From Desulfobacteraceae bacterium (lineage in GTDB: Bacteria; Desulfobacterota; Desulfobacteria; Desulfobacterales; Desulfobacteraceae), in the NCBI GenBank assembly GCA_022712835.1, contig JAFLJU010000317.1:1-12068 (forward strand): a stretch of DNA of 12,068 nucleotides. Reading direction: 5' to 3'. Below, one piece after another: positions 1 through 7,207 of the stretch. Under the pieces are notes generated by a model that did not search any database, was not told the origin of the DNA, and was given only the letters and a program-made list of their open reading frames with translations. The translations under genes and the position numbers were made by a program. Every line of letters starts with the position of its first letter. Positions within the stretch are counted from its first letter, which is position 1.

Positions 1-861
1 TCCACAAAAGCCGGAATAGACCTTCTCGAGAAAAAAAATCTCATGGGGTCAACAATTTCTGGCAAGGTGTTCCCCTCAAGCCTGCCAGACTATATTGCCC
101 CAAAATTAAGTTTGAACAAGAGTGGGTTCAATATTAATTCAGCCTGTGCCTCTTCCACCATTGCCATTGCCAAGGGTGCCTCTTTAATCAAACTAGGCCA
201 TGTCGATTCTGTATTAATCTGTTGCATGGATATCATTACGGATTTTACTTTTTCAGGGTTTTCAGCCCTTCGGGCCATGAGTCCCGTTCCAGCCCTCCCA
301 TTTGATAAAAACAGGCAAGGCTTAACACTGGGGGAGGGGGCAGCAGCTATCTTGCTCATGGGCGAGAACAAAATGAAATCTTTAAACATCCCACCATTGG
401 CCGAGGTTTGCAGCTGGGGGATTGCCAATGATGCCGCCCATGTGACAGCGCCTGCCAAAGATGGCCGGGGATTAAAACTTGCCATAAAAAATGCCTGCAC
501 CCAGGCCGATATCCCATTGGATAAAATATTGGCTTTTAACACCCATGGAACCGGGACGGTGTATAATGATTTAATGGAAATTAATGTTATCAACTCATTG
601 TTTTCCAAAAACATGCGGGCAAATTCAATAAAAGGGGCCATTGGCCACACCCTTGGGGCTGCTGGCGGAATCGAAATAGCCCTTTGTGTTAAAATGCTTG
701 AAACCTCGCTTATGCCCGGCACAGCGGGTCTGAAAGACCCGGAAAAAAATGCACAATTTTTTAGTCCCGAACCGCAAAAAATTTCAGGGGATTATATTCT
801 CACAACAAATTCAGGCTTTGGGGGTACCAATGCCGCAATTATCTTGAAACGGAGTAGGTGA
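1..861 (+). CDS. Beta-ketoacyl synthase (KAS), C-terminal part, cut by window start
   Basis: This is a condensing enzyme of the FabF/KAS II type, expected to extend an acyl-ACP chain by decarboxylative Claisen condensation in the cytoplasm. The frame is open to base 1, so the first Met in view (base 43) is internal. With about 286 residues visible, roughly 110-130 N-terminal residues of a normal 400-residue KAS lie outside the window. Counting from the Met at 43, the nucleophile is Cys35 in NSACASST (codon 145-147). The two catalytic histidines are His168 in THGTGT and His202 in IGHTLGAAGG, with Lys197 just before the latter. The C-terminal NSGFGGTNAA motif is also typical. The triad is complete, so it should be active. 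It overlaps the next gene by one base (TGATG). That gene encodes a KAS-like protein without the cysteine, so the two probably act as a KAS/chain-length-factor type pair. The fold assignment is secure; the substrate is not known. Confidence 0.93.
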   Translation, partial: STKAGIDLLEKKNLMGSTISGKVFPSSLPDYIAPKLSLNKSGFNINSACASSTIAIAKGASLIKLGHVDSVLICCMDIITDFTFSGFSALRAMSPVPALPFDKNRQGLTLGEGAAAILLMGENKMKSLNIPPLAEVCSWGIANDAAHVTAPAKDGRGLKLAIKNACTQADIPLDKILAFNTHGTGTVYNDLMEINVINSLFSKNMRANSIKGAIGHTLGAAGGIEIALCVKMLETSLMPGTAGLKDPEKNAQFFSPEPQKISGDYILTTNSGFGGTNAAIILKRSR

Positions 862-1565
862 TGAATATAGCAATAAACGGAATTGGCTGGGTGTATACCA
901 CCTCCATGGGATATAAAGGTGATATCAAGGTATTGCCTTCAAGCAAACGTCTGCCATCTATTGAAAGAAAAGACATCTTTAGGCAACCCTACAAACCCTT
1001 TGGAAGAATGGATTATTTTTCCAAACTGGGTCTTGCCGCCATTGTCTTTGCTATGAAGGATGCAAATCTTCACGAATCACCCAATAAAAATACCGGTATC
1101 ATTGCCTCCTCATCCACAGGATGCCTTGAAACAGATATAAAATACCAGGCCACCCTCTTCCCGGAAAATAATACGCTTCCAAGTCCTGCCCTATTTGCCT
1201 ATACGCTTCCCAGTTGTTTTCTTGGAGAAGCATCCATACGCTACGGGCTTACAGGAGAAAGTTTCGTCATCAGTGAAACATACACCACCGGCATGACAGG
1301 ACTTGGCATGGCCGTTGATCTGTTGGCCACAGGCCAGACCGATTATATGTTATGCGGTATTAACAACTCCCAAATTGATGGGGTTGATGATGCCAGTATT
1401 CAACCGGGTGCTGTTTTCTTCTTGCTTGAAAAGAAGAAAAAAAACGGGTCAGGTTCATACGGAGAACTTACGCCAAATAAGTCAAACAACAGTTTTTATT
1501 ATAAAGATTCACCCATTAAAAATTTATACAACCTTGCGCAAAAATGTCTTAAAAAAAATATATAA
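861..1565 (+). CDS. Half-length ketosynthase-like protein lacking the catalytic Cys (chain-length-factor-like)
   Basis: A 234-residue protein with the N-terminal half of the ketosynthase fold only. It resembles the stand-alone Ketoacyl-synt_2 type domains seen beside aryl-polyene and ladderane-type ketosynthases. Where an active KAS has the STACSSG pattern, this protein has SETYTTG, which puts Tyr141 in the nucleophile position. No HGT or GHT histidine motif follows, so it cannot catalyse condensation in the usual way. The family length is about 240, so it is probably not a truncated gene. I chose the ATG at 861, which overlaps the upstream TGA. A GTG at 858 is in frame and would add one residue. 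A GGAG at 851-854 gives a plausible ribosome site. Inferred role: structural or specificity partner of the upstream KAS. The tail (from about residue 195) is rich in Lys, Asn and Ser and unlike a conserved domain. Confidence 0.85.
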   Translation: MNIAINGIGWVYTTSMGYKGDIKVLPSSKRLPSIERKDIFRQPYKPFGRMDYFSKLGLAAIVFAMKDANLHESPNKNTGIIASSSTGCLETDIKYQATLFPENNTLPSPALFAYTLPSCFLGEASIRYGLTGESFVISETYTTGMTGLGMAVDLLATGQTDYMLCGINNSQIDGVDDASIQPGAVFFLLEKKKKNGSGSYGELTPNKSNNSFYYKDSPIKNLYNLAQKCLKKNI

Positions 1566-1576
1566 AGGGAAAAAAT

Positions 1577-2839
1577 ATGAAAATTCAACTTGTCTATCCT
1601 ACATGGCCAAAACTTGAAAAACAGACTGTATTTCACCTGCCTCCCCATGGTCCTGTTGTATTTGCGGCGGCTTTGCCGGAATATGTGGAAGTTGATTTTA
1701 TAGATGAAAATGTACAGAAATTTGAAATAGATGAAACCATAGAACTTGCCGCTATTTCAGTCATGCTCACCTGTCAGCTTCCCCGTGCCTTTGAAATTGC
1801 AGATCTTTATCGAAAAAGGGGAATCCCCGTATTGTTTGGCGGGATTGCGGTGATGCTCCATTCCGATGAGGTACTAAACCATGCAGACTCCGTTTTTTTA
1901 GGAGAAGTAGAAGGGCGAATGGAAGAGGTTTTTGAAGATATTCAAAAGGGAAAGTTAAAAAAAGTATATGATTATATGAATAATTTTCCCGACATCAACC
2001 TGGTTAAAACTGCCAATCGGGGTATCTTAAAAAGAGATCTTTATAACTATAGAGGTGTGCAGATGCTTGATCTTGTACACGCTTCAAGGGGCTGTAAGTT
2101 CAATTGTTTCCCCTGCTGTAACGGATTTCTAGGGGGCAAAAAATTTCGACCCCGCCCCATTGATCTTGTTATAAAAGAGATGGAAGCCATTCCAAACAAC
2201 CGAATGTTTATTGTGGACAATTCCCTTGCCCATGATAAAAAATGGCTCATTGAATTATTCACCGCCATGAAACCCTTAAAAAAGAAATGGGTATCCCATC
2301 CGTTAATGGACGATGAAGAGGTTATAAAACTTGCCGCAGATGCCGGGTGCTGGTATGTGTACCAGGCCATCTTTGATACATCTGATACGATAAAAAACAG
2401 GGTCGAAAGATTGCATGACAATGGTATTGGCGTGGAAGGCACCATCCTTCTGGGAACAGACGATCATGATGAAACCTATATCAAAAATCTGGTGGAATTT
2501 TTGACTAAGATCAAGCTGGATCTGGCAGAATTTACAATTTTAACGCCCTTTCCCAAATCCCCCATCCGGCAAAAGTTTAAAAAAGAGGGGAGAATACTGA
2601 GTAATAACTGGAGTGATTACACCTGTGGAAAATCAGTTTTCCAACCCAAGCACCTGTCCCCTGAAAGGCTTGAAGAACTCTATGATTATGCCTGGGATAC
2701 CTTTTATGCAGATAGCGGGTACCAGACAAAAATGGGAGAATTGTTTTTTAAGTTAATGAAAAAAGAAATTCTTGATGGAACCTATAGACGATACACCCCC
2801 CGTGAAAAAAGATCATTTAAAAAAATTGGTCAAATATGA
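1577..2839 (+). CDS. B12-binding domain radical SAM protein (first of three)
   Basis: A 420-residue protein with an N-terminal Rossmann-like B12-binding domain (about residues 1-140), including FGGIAVMLH and the LGEVEG turn. A radical SAM domain follows, with its [4Fe-4S] cysteines at Cys173, Cys177 and Cys180 (CKFNCFPC). I see no DxHxxG, so cobalamin would have to bind without the usual lower His ligand, as in many members of this class. The C-terminal PFPKSPI segment and the helical tail (about 335-420) are common to the family. Such enzymes generate a 5'-deoxyadenosyl radical for methylation, ring formation or other C-H chemistry. The start is supported by AAAGGGA at 1564-1570, six bases before the ATG. 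It overlaps the next gene by four bases (ATGA). Substrate unknown. Context suggests an acyl chain, though the protein alone cannot show this. Confidence 0.9.
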   Translation: MKIQLVYPTWPKLEKQTVFHLPPHGPVVFAAALPEYVEVDFIDENVQKFEIDETIELAAISVMLTCQLPRAFEIADLYRKRGIPVLFGGIAVMLHSDEVLNHADSVFLGEVEGRMEEVFEDIQKGKLKKVYDYMNNFPDINLVKTANRGILKRDLYNYRGVQMLDLVHASRGCKFNCFPCCNGFLGGKKFRPRPIDLVIKEMEAIPNNRMFIVDNSLAHDKKWLIELFTAMKPLKKKWVSHPLMDDEEVIKLAADAGCWYVYQAIFDTSDTIKNRVERLHDNGIGVEGTILLGTDDHDETYIKNLVEFLTKIKLDLAEFTILTPFPKSPIRQKFKKEGRILSNNWSDYTCGKSVFQPKHLSPERLEELYDYAWDTFYADSGYQTKMGELFFKLMKKEILDGTYRRYTPREKRSFKKIGQI

Positions 2840-4236
2840 GCAAAATATTACTGATTTCTTCAAACACAACGGTTGAACCCCTGCCGGTTTATCCTCTAGG
2901 TCTGGCATTGATTGCAGCGGCCTTAAAAGGAAAGGGACATGATGTAAAGCAGTTTGATTTTTTATACGATCAACAGATTTGTGAAACACCGGTGGAAGCT
3001 ATCATTACAGATTTTGATCCCGATTTTATTGGGATTTCCATACGAAATATTGATAATGTCGATTCTCTGACAATCAATAGCAACTGGAGTCTTGCCGCCA
3101 TAAAACAATTGGTTTCGGACATTAAAAAAATATCTGATAAACCAATTGTCATCGGGGGACCTGCATTTTCAATCATGCCGGAACAGATAATGGACTATAC
3201 AAAGGCTGATTTCGGAATTGTCGGAGAAGGAGAGATCGCGTTTCCGGAATTGATAAACGCCCTTTGCCAAAACAAAAAACCATTGCGTATTATCCAGGCA
3301 AGAAAAACCCAGATAAACGACAACCAATTTTTTACACCGCTCTATGAAAAAAAGCTGGTGGAGTATTATGTCGATAAAAGCGGGATGCTCAATTATCAGA
3401 CAAAACGCGGATGTCCCCACAACTGTAATTACTGCACCTATCCCGTCATTGAAGGTCGAATATTTCGGAAGCAATCCCCCCGATTTGTCGCTCAAAATCT
3501 AAAACAGATCAAAGAACAATTCAATGTGGATTCTGTTTTTTTTACAGATTCTGTTTTTAATGACCGGCAATCCCATTACCTTGAAGTGGCTGAAGAGATG
3601 GTCCGGCAAAAATGTGATATGAAATGGGCGGCCTATTTCAGACCCGATAAAATAAACAGGGATGAGCTTAGGCTGCTTAAGGCATCGGGGTTGTATGCCA
3701 TGGAAATTGGTTCCGATGCCGCCTGTGATACCACATTAAAGGGAATCAACAAGTCCTTTGATTTTGAGAGTGTTGTTGCTTTAAACGAGAGCTGCGTAAA
3801 AGAAGAAATTGCCTGTGCCCACTTTTTTATGTTTGGTGTGCCCGGTGAAACCTATGATACCCTCAAAGAAAGCTTTAAGAATATTGAAAAATTAAAAAAA
3901 TGTGCTGTTTTTGCATTCTCAGGCATCCGGATTCTGCCCGGAACCCAGTTACAAAACATTGCCATTGATGAGAACATCATCAGCAAAGAGGATACACTTT
4001 TAATGCCAGCCTACTATATTTCCCCCCATGTTGAAAAAAAGAAAATGGAAGAGGAAATAAAGGCGGCCTTTAAAAAACATAAATCCTGGCTTTTTCCGCC
4101 CATTGAAGGGCAGATGCGGATGAAGGCCTTGCAGGCGTTCGGGTTCAAAGGTCTTTTATGGGACATGTTGATCAATTTTTCAAAAAAAACAGAAACCAGA
4201 AAAAACAGAAACCAGAAAAATAGGATCTCCGGGTAA
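2836..4236 (+). CDS. B12-binding domain radical SAM protein (second of three)
   Basis: A 466-residue protein. The B12-binding domain covers about residues 1-150, with VYPLGLALIAAAL near the start, VIGGPAFS, and the GIVGEGEIAFPEL signature. The radical SAM cluster motif is Cys193, Cys197 and Cys200 (CPHNCNYC). MFGVPGETYDT (about residues 333-343) is the usual late SAM-barrel element. No DxHxxG is visible. Proteins of this build are annotated in some databases as lipid-biosynthesis B12-binding/radical SAM proteins, from memory. The ATG lies inside the stop of the previous gene (ATGA), and there is no clear Shine-Dalgarno, so translation is probably coupled. The last 17 or so residues are Lys/Arg/Asn-rich and encoded by a 16-bp tandem duplication, so the natural C-terminus may have been altered. 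The chemistry is inferred only: radical modification of a lipid precursor. Confidence 0.9.
   Translation: MSKILLISSNTTVEPLPVYPLGLALIAAALKGKGHDVKQFDFLYDQQICETPVEAIITDFDPDFIGISIRNIDNVDSLTINSNWSLAAIKQLVSDIKKISDKPIVIGGPAFSIMPEQIMDYTKADFGIVGEGEIAFPELINALCQNKKPLRIIQARKTQINDNQFFTPLYEKKLVEYYVDKSGMLNYQTKRGCPHNCNYCTYPVIEGRIFRKQSPRFVAQNLKQIKEQFNVDSVFFTDSVFNDRQSHYLEVAEEMVRQKCDMKWAAYFRPDKINRDELRLLKASGLYAMEIGSDAACDTTLKGINKSFDFESVVALNESCVKEEIACAHFFMFGVPGETYDTLKESFKNIEKLKKCAVFAFSGIRILPGTQLQNIAIDENIISKEDTLLMPAYYISPHVEKKKMEEEIKAAFKKHKSWLFPPIEGQMRMKALQAFGFKGLLWDMLINFSKKTETRKNRNQKNRISG
4185..4216 (+). repeat. 16-bp tandem duplication in the 3' end of a radical SAM gene
   Basis: Two exact head-to-tail copies of aaaaacagaaaccaga, at 4185-4200 and 4201-4216, followed by part of a third A-run. 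Sixteen is not a multiple of three, so the second copy is read in a different frame from the first. It therefore changes both the sequence and the stop codon of the protein's tail. This looks like replication slippage in an A-rich stretch. The affected residues lie after the last recognisable helix, so function is probably kept. Confidence 0.85.
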
Positions 4237-4242
4237 CTAAAA

Positions 4243-5694
4243 ATGATAACCAATAATAAAATTCTTTTAATTCATCCATTGGGGTATAGCTCTAAAAAAG
4301 CAAAAACCGACGTGTCCAGAATGGCCAATATAGTTCCCCCTCTTGGCTTGGCCAGCATTGCAGCCTTTCTTGATCAAGAAAAAATTGAAAATGATATTAT
4401 TGATTGTTATGCAAACCCGGATTCGGATGCCTTGATTTTAGAATATGTGAGAACCCAAAAGCCCAATTTTATAGGCTTTTCCTGCACAACTTCAAGTTTT
4501 TTTGATGGGGTACGAATCGCAAAGCTCGCAAAGGCCATCCTCCCGACTTTAAAAATCGTTTTTGGAGGCGTACATGTGTCCTCTCTTAAGGAAGCGATTT
4601 TACAAGAATGTGATATAATCGATTATTGTGTGATTGGGGAAGGTGAGCAAACGCTCAAGGAGCTGCTTTGTTCAGAAGTCGACCGTCTTTCCGAGGTCAA
4701 AAATATTGTCTTCCGAAAAACAGACGGAACGGTTGTTTTTACAGGGCTTAGAAAAAAACAAATGGATCTGGACACGCTTCCTTTCCCCGCTTACCACAAA
4801 CTTGCTGGATATCCGGAAAGTTATAAGCTTCCCATTTTTAATTATCCCAAAGCACCCAATGCAAGTTGTATATCAAGCCGGGGATGCCCCTATTCCTGCA
4901 GTTATTGCGACAGATCTGTGTTCCAGAAAAGTTTTCGATATAATTCAGCTCAATATTTGTATAATCATTTAAAATACTTAAAAGACACATTTGGTATCAA
5001 ACACATCATTTTTTATGATGATCAATTTACCTTTCACCGGAAACGGGTGGAGGAATTCACCTCTTTGATGATTGATAACCAACTTGATATGACGTTTAAT
5101 TGCGCCGCAAGAGCCGAACATCTAGATTTTGAACTCCTCAAACAGATGAAGGCCGCCGGCTGCTGGATGATCAGTTTGGGTATTGAAACCGGTGACCCGG
5201 ATCTTTTAGCCCAGCACAGACAGAACCCGGATCTTGAAATGATGAGAGATAAAATAGATTTGATCAAAAAAGCCGGCATCCGTGTGAAAGGGCTTTTAAT
5301 GATGGGCCTTCCCGGAGAAACCGAAGAGAGCATTAGGCGAAGCCAGCAATATGTTTATTCTTTGCCCATTGATGATTTTAATCTTGCCAAATTCACCCCC
5401 TTTCCAGGATCTCCTATTTACAAAGAGATTAAAGAGCAAGGGTCAGAATTGGGAACCTTTAACGAAGATTGGGAAAAAATGGATTGTATGCAGTTTCTTT
5501 TTATACCCAAAGGGATTACCAAGGAAAGAATGGACTTCCTTTTTATTGATTTTTATAGATCTCATTTTAAAAGATTTAAAGTGCTGATGGGATATGTCTC
5601 AATGATATGGAAATCACCAGACAGCTGGAAACGATTTATGAAGGATGCCACAGGATTTATAAAGTTTGCCATGACCAATAAACGATTGGGATAA
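4243..5694 (+). CDS. B12-binding domain radical SAM protein (third of three)
   Basis: A 483-residue protein of the BchE/HpnJ-like architecture. The B12-binding domain occupies about residues 1-155, with IVPPLGLASIAAFL, FGGVHVS and CVIGEGEQTLKEL. The radical SAM cluster is Cys215, Cys219 and Cys222 in SRGCPYSCSYCDRS. It is followed by FYDDQFTFHRKRV, SLGIETGDPDLL (about residues 307-318) and GLLMMGLPGETEES, all standard strands of the SAM barrel. A PFPGSPIYKEIKEQG block and a helical C-terminal domain complete it. DxHxxG is absent. It starts six bases after the previous stop. The only purine-rich stretch upstream is AGGA at about 4222, which is distant, so the ribosome site is weak. A piece of a related gene survives at about 7084-7182, beyond the scar. 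Role: radical SAM/cobalamin enzyme of unknown substrate, probably acting on the same precursor as its two neighbours. Confidence 0.92.
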   Translation: MITNNKILLIHPLGYSSKKAKTDVSRMANIVPPLGLASIAAFLDQEKIENDIIDCYANPDSDALILEYVRTQKPNFIGFSCTTSSFFDGVRIAKLAKAILPTLKIVFGGVHVSSLKEAILQECDIIDYCVIGEGEQTLKELLCSEVDRLSEVKNIVFRKTDGTVVFTGLRKKQMDLDTLPFPAYHKLAGYPESYKLPIFNYPKAPNASCISSRGCPYSCSYCDRSVFQKSFRYNSAQYLYNHLKYLKDTFGIKHIIFYDDQFTFHRKRVEEFTSLMIDNQLDMTFNCAARAEHLDFELLKQMKAAGCWMISLGIETGDPDLLAQHRQNPDLEMMRDKIDLIKKAGIRVKGLLMMGLPGETEESIRRSQQYVYSLPIDDFNLAKFTPFPGSPIYKEIKEQGSELGTFNEDWEKMDCMQFLFIPKGITKERMDFLFIDFYRSHFKRFKVLMGYVSMIWKSPDSWKRFMKDATGFIKFAMTNKRLG

Positions 5695-5699
5695 TATTT

Positions 5700-5826
5700 A
5701 TGTTAGATTATACAAAAAACCAACCTGATTTTTTTTTACCCCATAAGTAAAAGCGATTGCCCCATCAACCGTTAAGGGGTTTTTAGATGAGTTTAAGACA
5801 AGCATTCAAGATGATAAAAAAGTTTG
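5700..5826 (+). pseudogene. Decayed copy of the 5' end of the downstream HemN-like radical SAM gene
   Basis: Bases 5703-5822 match 7313-7433 at roughly nine bases in ten by eye, with one single-base gap near 5751-5760. The copy begins with an ATG at 5700, five bases after the stop of the radical SAM gene. It lacks 51 bases (codons 2-18 of the intact gene), which were lost between two TTAGAT direct repeats. It reads MLDYTKNQPDFFLPHK and then a TAA at 5748-5750, where the intact gene has Tyr34. Similarity ends around 5826, before the iron-sulfur cysteines, so it cannot be functional. It shows that the HemN-like gene, or a copy of it, once sat directly behind the third radical SAM gene. Confidence 0.9.
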
Positions 5827-5881
5827 CTAATTGCAAGTGGGGAGACGCGGCAGGCTGTTGAAATTTTGATGACCGGGCTGA

Positions 5882-6221
5882 TCAGGTAGTTCTCATCGGC
5901 CTTGCACTGGCCAGTGAGGACCCTTCCCATTTTTCGATGATGTCCAGATCTTCAATAAAACTGATAATTTTCATGGTTCCCTGGCACTTCGGACATAATA
6001 GAGGATCAACCTCATACACTTTCTGGATCAGGCGTGCCCAGTTCTGCCGGAATTCCCTGGAAGACATTTCATTGGGTATGACAGCCTGGATAACATCATC
6101 AGACTCTTTATCCGGCACATAGATCATCCTTTCCTGACTCAAACAGGCCTGGACAATGTACCGTGCCAGGTTGTGGAGGCCCCTGCCTCCTACCGGTGCA
6201 TCAATGAACCGGGCTGTGACA
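5882..6221 (-). pseudogene. IS91-type transposase remnant, C-terminal region with internal deletion
   Basis: The minus-strand frame reads NLARYIVQACLSQERMIY, then after a short linker NWARLIQKVYEVDPLLCPKC and GTMKIISFIED. Both blocks are characteristic of IS91-type (Y2, HUH superfamily) transposases, from my knowledge of the family. In complete proteins about 90 residues separate them, so an internal deletion is likely. The N-terminal zinc and HUH nickase region is absent, and the usual C-terminal end after SFIED is replaced by an unrelated short tail with a stop at 5882-5884. The frame is open further upstream, to the stop at 6302-6304, but that stretch looks non-coding. It lies against the operon strand inside the scar and is a dead remnant. 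No terminal sequences of the element could be defined. Confidence 0.78.
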
Positions 6222-6227
6222 ATTTTG

Positions 6228-6267
6228 AAGAGACCCAACTGAACAATACTGTCCAGTTGGGTCTCTT
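6228..6267. terminator. Perfect 14-bp hairpin, probable intrinsic terminator
   Basis: Left arm 6228-6241 (aagagacccaactg) pairs perfectly with right arm 6254-6267 across a 12-base loop. On the + strand it runs into a T-rich stretch (TTTATTTTG). On the minus strand it lies 34 bases beyond the stop of the solute-binding-protein remnant, where that gene's terminator would be expected, but only a short T-run follows. It could work in both directions. If it does on the + strand, it would stop read-through from the left block of the operon. Confidence 0.7.
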
Positions 6268-6301
6268 TATTTTGCCGTTTTAAGGTATCATTCGCATCTT
6301 T

Positions 6302-6388
6302 TTACCGGTGGTCCGGGATCCATTTCTTTAGAATCCTTTCATAGGTTCCATCTTTTTTAAAATATGTAGGTCTCTTCAAAGAGCAAAA
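6302..6388 (-). pseudogene. C-terminal remnant of a family-3 extracellular solute-binding protein
   Basis: The minus strand reads KKDGTYERILKKW followed by IPDHR and a stop at 6302-6304. The pattern (L/F)KKDGTY..IL.KW is the typical last helix of periplasmic amino-acid-type ABC transporter binding proteins (SBP_bac_3). Only about 29 codons are open before a stop at 6389-6391, and the rest of the gene is missing. It sits just behind the small secreted-protein gene on the same strand. It is judged a fragment carried in with, or left by, the rearrangement. The identification rests on one short motif. Confidence 0.55.
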
Positions 6389-6393
6389 TTACC

Positions 6394-6675
6394 CTATCGA
6401 TCATTAAAATACCAGCCGCACATGTTTTTAGCCGGTGTTGTCTCCCCAAATCCCTTCGATGCCATGTGGCTGGTGCAACCCTTTTTCGTAGGAGTGCCTC
6501 CTTGAACAGCTTTGGCGATATAATCGTTGAGCGCCCAGCAGAAGTTGGACTTGTTCGGAACGGACTTGGTCATACAGTCCTTTAGCCACAGGTCTGCAGA
6601 ATTCGCGTTTACCCCAGCCTCGGCAAAGGATGAAAGGGCCAATGCAATAATGGTAATTAAAATGATTCTTTTCAT
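6394..6675 (-). CDS. Small secreted four-cysteine protein, unknown function
   Basis: A 93-residue protein with a clear Sec signal peptide. Lys2-Arg3 are followed by a hydrophobic stretch (about 4-18), and AEA just before Gly21 is a likely signal peptidase I site. The mature part of about 73 residues has four cysteines (Cys34, Cys46, Cys67, Cys86), an even number that could form two disulfides in the periplasm. The spacing of LWLKDC and FCWALNDYI faintly recalls Rap1a/Tai-type immunity proteins, but I cannot support that assignment. The start is strong: GGGAGG (complement of 6682-6687) lies six bases before the ATG. It is intact and transcribed against the operon. It lies between remnants of other genes, so it was probably carried in by horizontal transfer or kept as a cargo gene. 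Real gene likely; function unknown. Confidence 0.75.
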   Translation of the reverse strand: MKRIILITIIALALSSFAEAGVNANSADLWLKDCMTKSVPNKSNFCWALNDYIAKAVQGGTPTKKGCTSHMASKGFGETTPAKNMCGWYFNDR

Positions 6676-6733
6676 GAGGTGCCTCCCAGCTAATGGTTTT
6701 TACTTGCTTGGTTTTTCCACAAAAAAACAAATC

Positions 6734-6745
6734 GGAGTTAACTCC
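6734..6745. promoter_or_regulatory. 12-bp perfect palindrome upstream of the small secreted-protein gene
   Basis: ggagttaactcc is a perfect palindrome about 60 bases upstream of the minus-strand start codon at 6675. The position would suit a dimeric regulator's operator. No convincing -35/-10 pair was found around it, and a 12-bp palindrome may occur by chance. Confidence 0.3.
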
Positions 6746-7083
6746 TTAATGATTGAGTAGCAATTTTAATGCCGTTCAGTTAAAAATAGCGATAAGCAAC
6801 TTATACAGGCTATTCCAACTATATGGAATTAGTTTTTATGCCAGCAACTGTCAACTGTATTGGTAAGCGTGACAACTTTGTTTGCATATTATTATGTTGT
6901 CGGAGTTTGAGAAAGCCACATTGATTGGAAAATTTCATTAGTTTTTAATAAAATTTATCAGGTTAGGGTTGCCAGTAATTGCCCCACATTCTCTTCGATG
7001 TGCGCCGATACGGCTTTTTGTAGGTGTTTTGCTTCAGACAAAGAAAGCAGCTATCCGTGAAGCAGGCCAACGCCTCCTCAGAA
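6746..7083. other. Gene-free stretch within the scar
   Basis: No gene is recognised here. A small inverted repeat, attcca-6 nt-tggaat, occupies 6812-6829. On the minus strand 6958-7050 is open for about 30 codons ending EENVGQLLATLT-stop. This looks mildly protein-like and could be the end of another broken gene, but it is interrupted by a stop at 7051-7053 and I cannot name it. Composition shifts from AT-rich (left) to more balanced around 6970-7080, which suggests a junction of two sources. Confidence 0.5.
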
Positions 7084-7182
7084 CACTCCTCCATTATTCA
7101 CAAACAGATTAAAGAGCAAGGTCCATCCCTTGGCACTTTTAACGAAGATTGGGATAGCTATGCCTTTTCAGACGGGTATTGA
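7084..7182 (+). pseudogene. Fragment of a B12-type radical SAM gene, 3' region
   Basis: The + frame reads IKEQGPSLGTFNEDWDSYAF and then stops at 7180-7182. The third radical SAM protein has IKEQGSELGTFNEDWEKMDC in the block after PFPGSPIY. Bases about 7099-7152 match about 5415-5468 at roughly four in five by eye, so this is a diverged paralogue or an old duplicate. No radical SAM core, cysteines or start remain. It stands just before the intact HemN-like gene. This repeats the order radical SAM 3' end then HemN-like 5' end seen at 5694-5826. Confidence 0.82.
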
Positions 7183-7207
7183 CAAAAATCCGGTTCCTAT
7201 CTATTTT
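7179..7207 (+). promoter_or_regulatory. Sigma-70-like promoter ahead of the HemN-like gene
   Basis: A perfect TTGACA (-35) at 7179-7184 is followed by a 17-base spacer and TATTTT (-10, four of six) at 7202-7207. Transcription would start near 7214, leaving about 45 bases of leader before the ATG at 7259. The -35 overlaps the stop codon of the radical SAM fragment, so the promoter would be a product of the rearrangement. It is predicted from sequence only. Confidence 0.5.

Noticed and set aside
90..722. Long minus-strand reading frame of about 210 codons opposite the first ketosynthase
   Set aside because: It lies fully antisense to a gene with complete catalytic motifs, has no family signature, and is best explained as a codon-bias shadow.
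1303..1617. Plus-strand frame of 104 codons spanning the end of the ketosynthase-like partner
   Set aside because: It overlaps two well-supported genes in another frame and lacks a ribosome site or a recognisable motif.
6428..6730. Alternative minus-strand frame of 100 codons over the small secreted-protein gene
   Set aside because: The overlapping frame at 6394-6675 has a signal peptide and a well-placed GGGAGG; this one has neither.
6958..7050. Minus-strand open stretch ending EENVGQLLATLT
   Set aside because: Only about 30 codons with no start or identifiable family; noted under the gene-free stretch but not called a gene.
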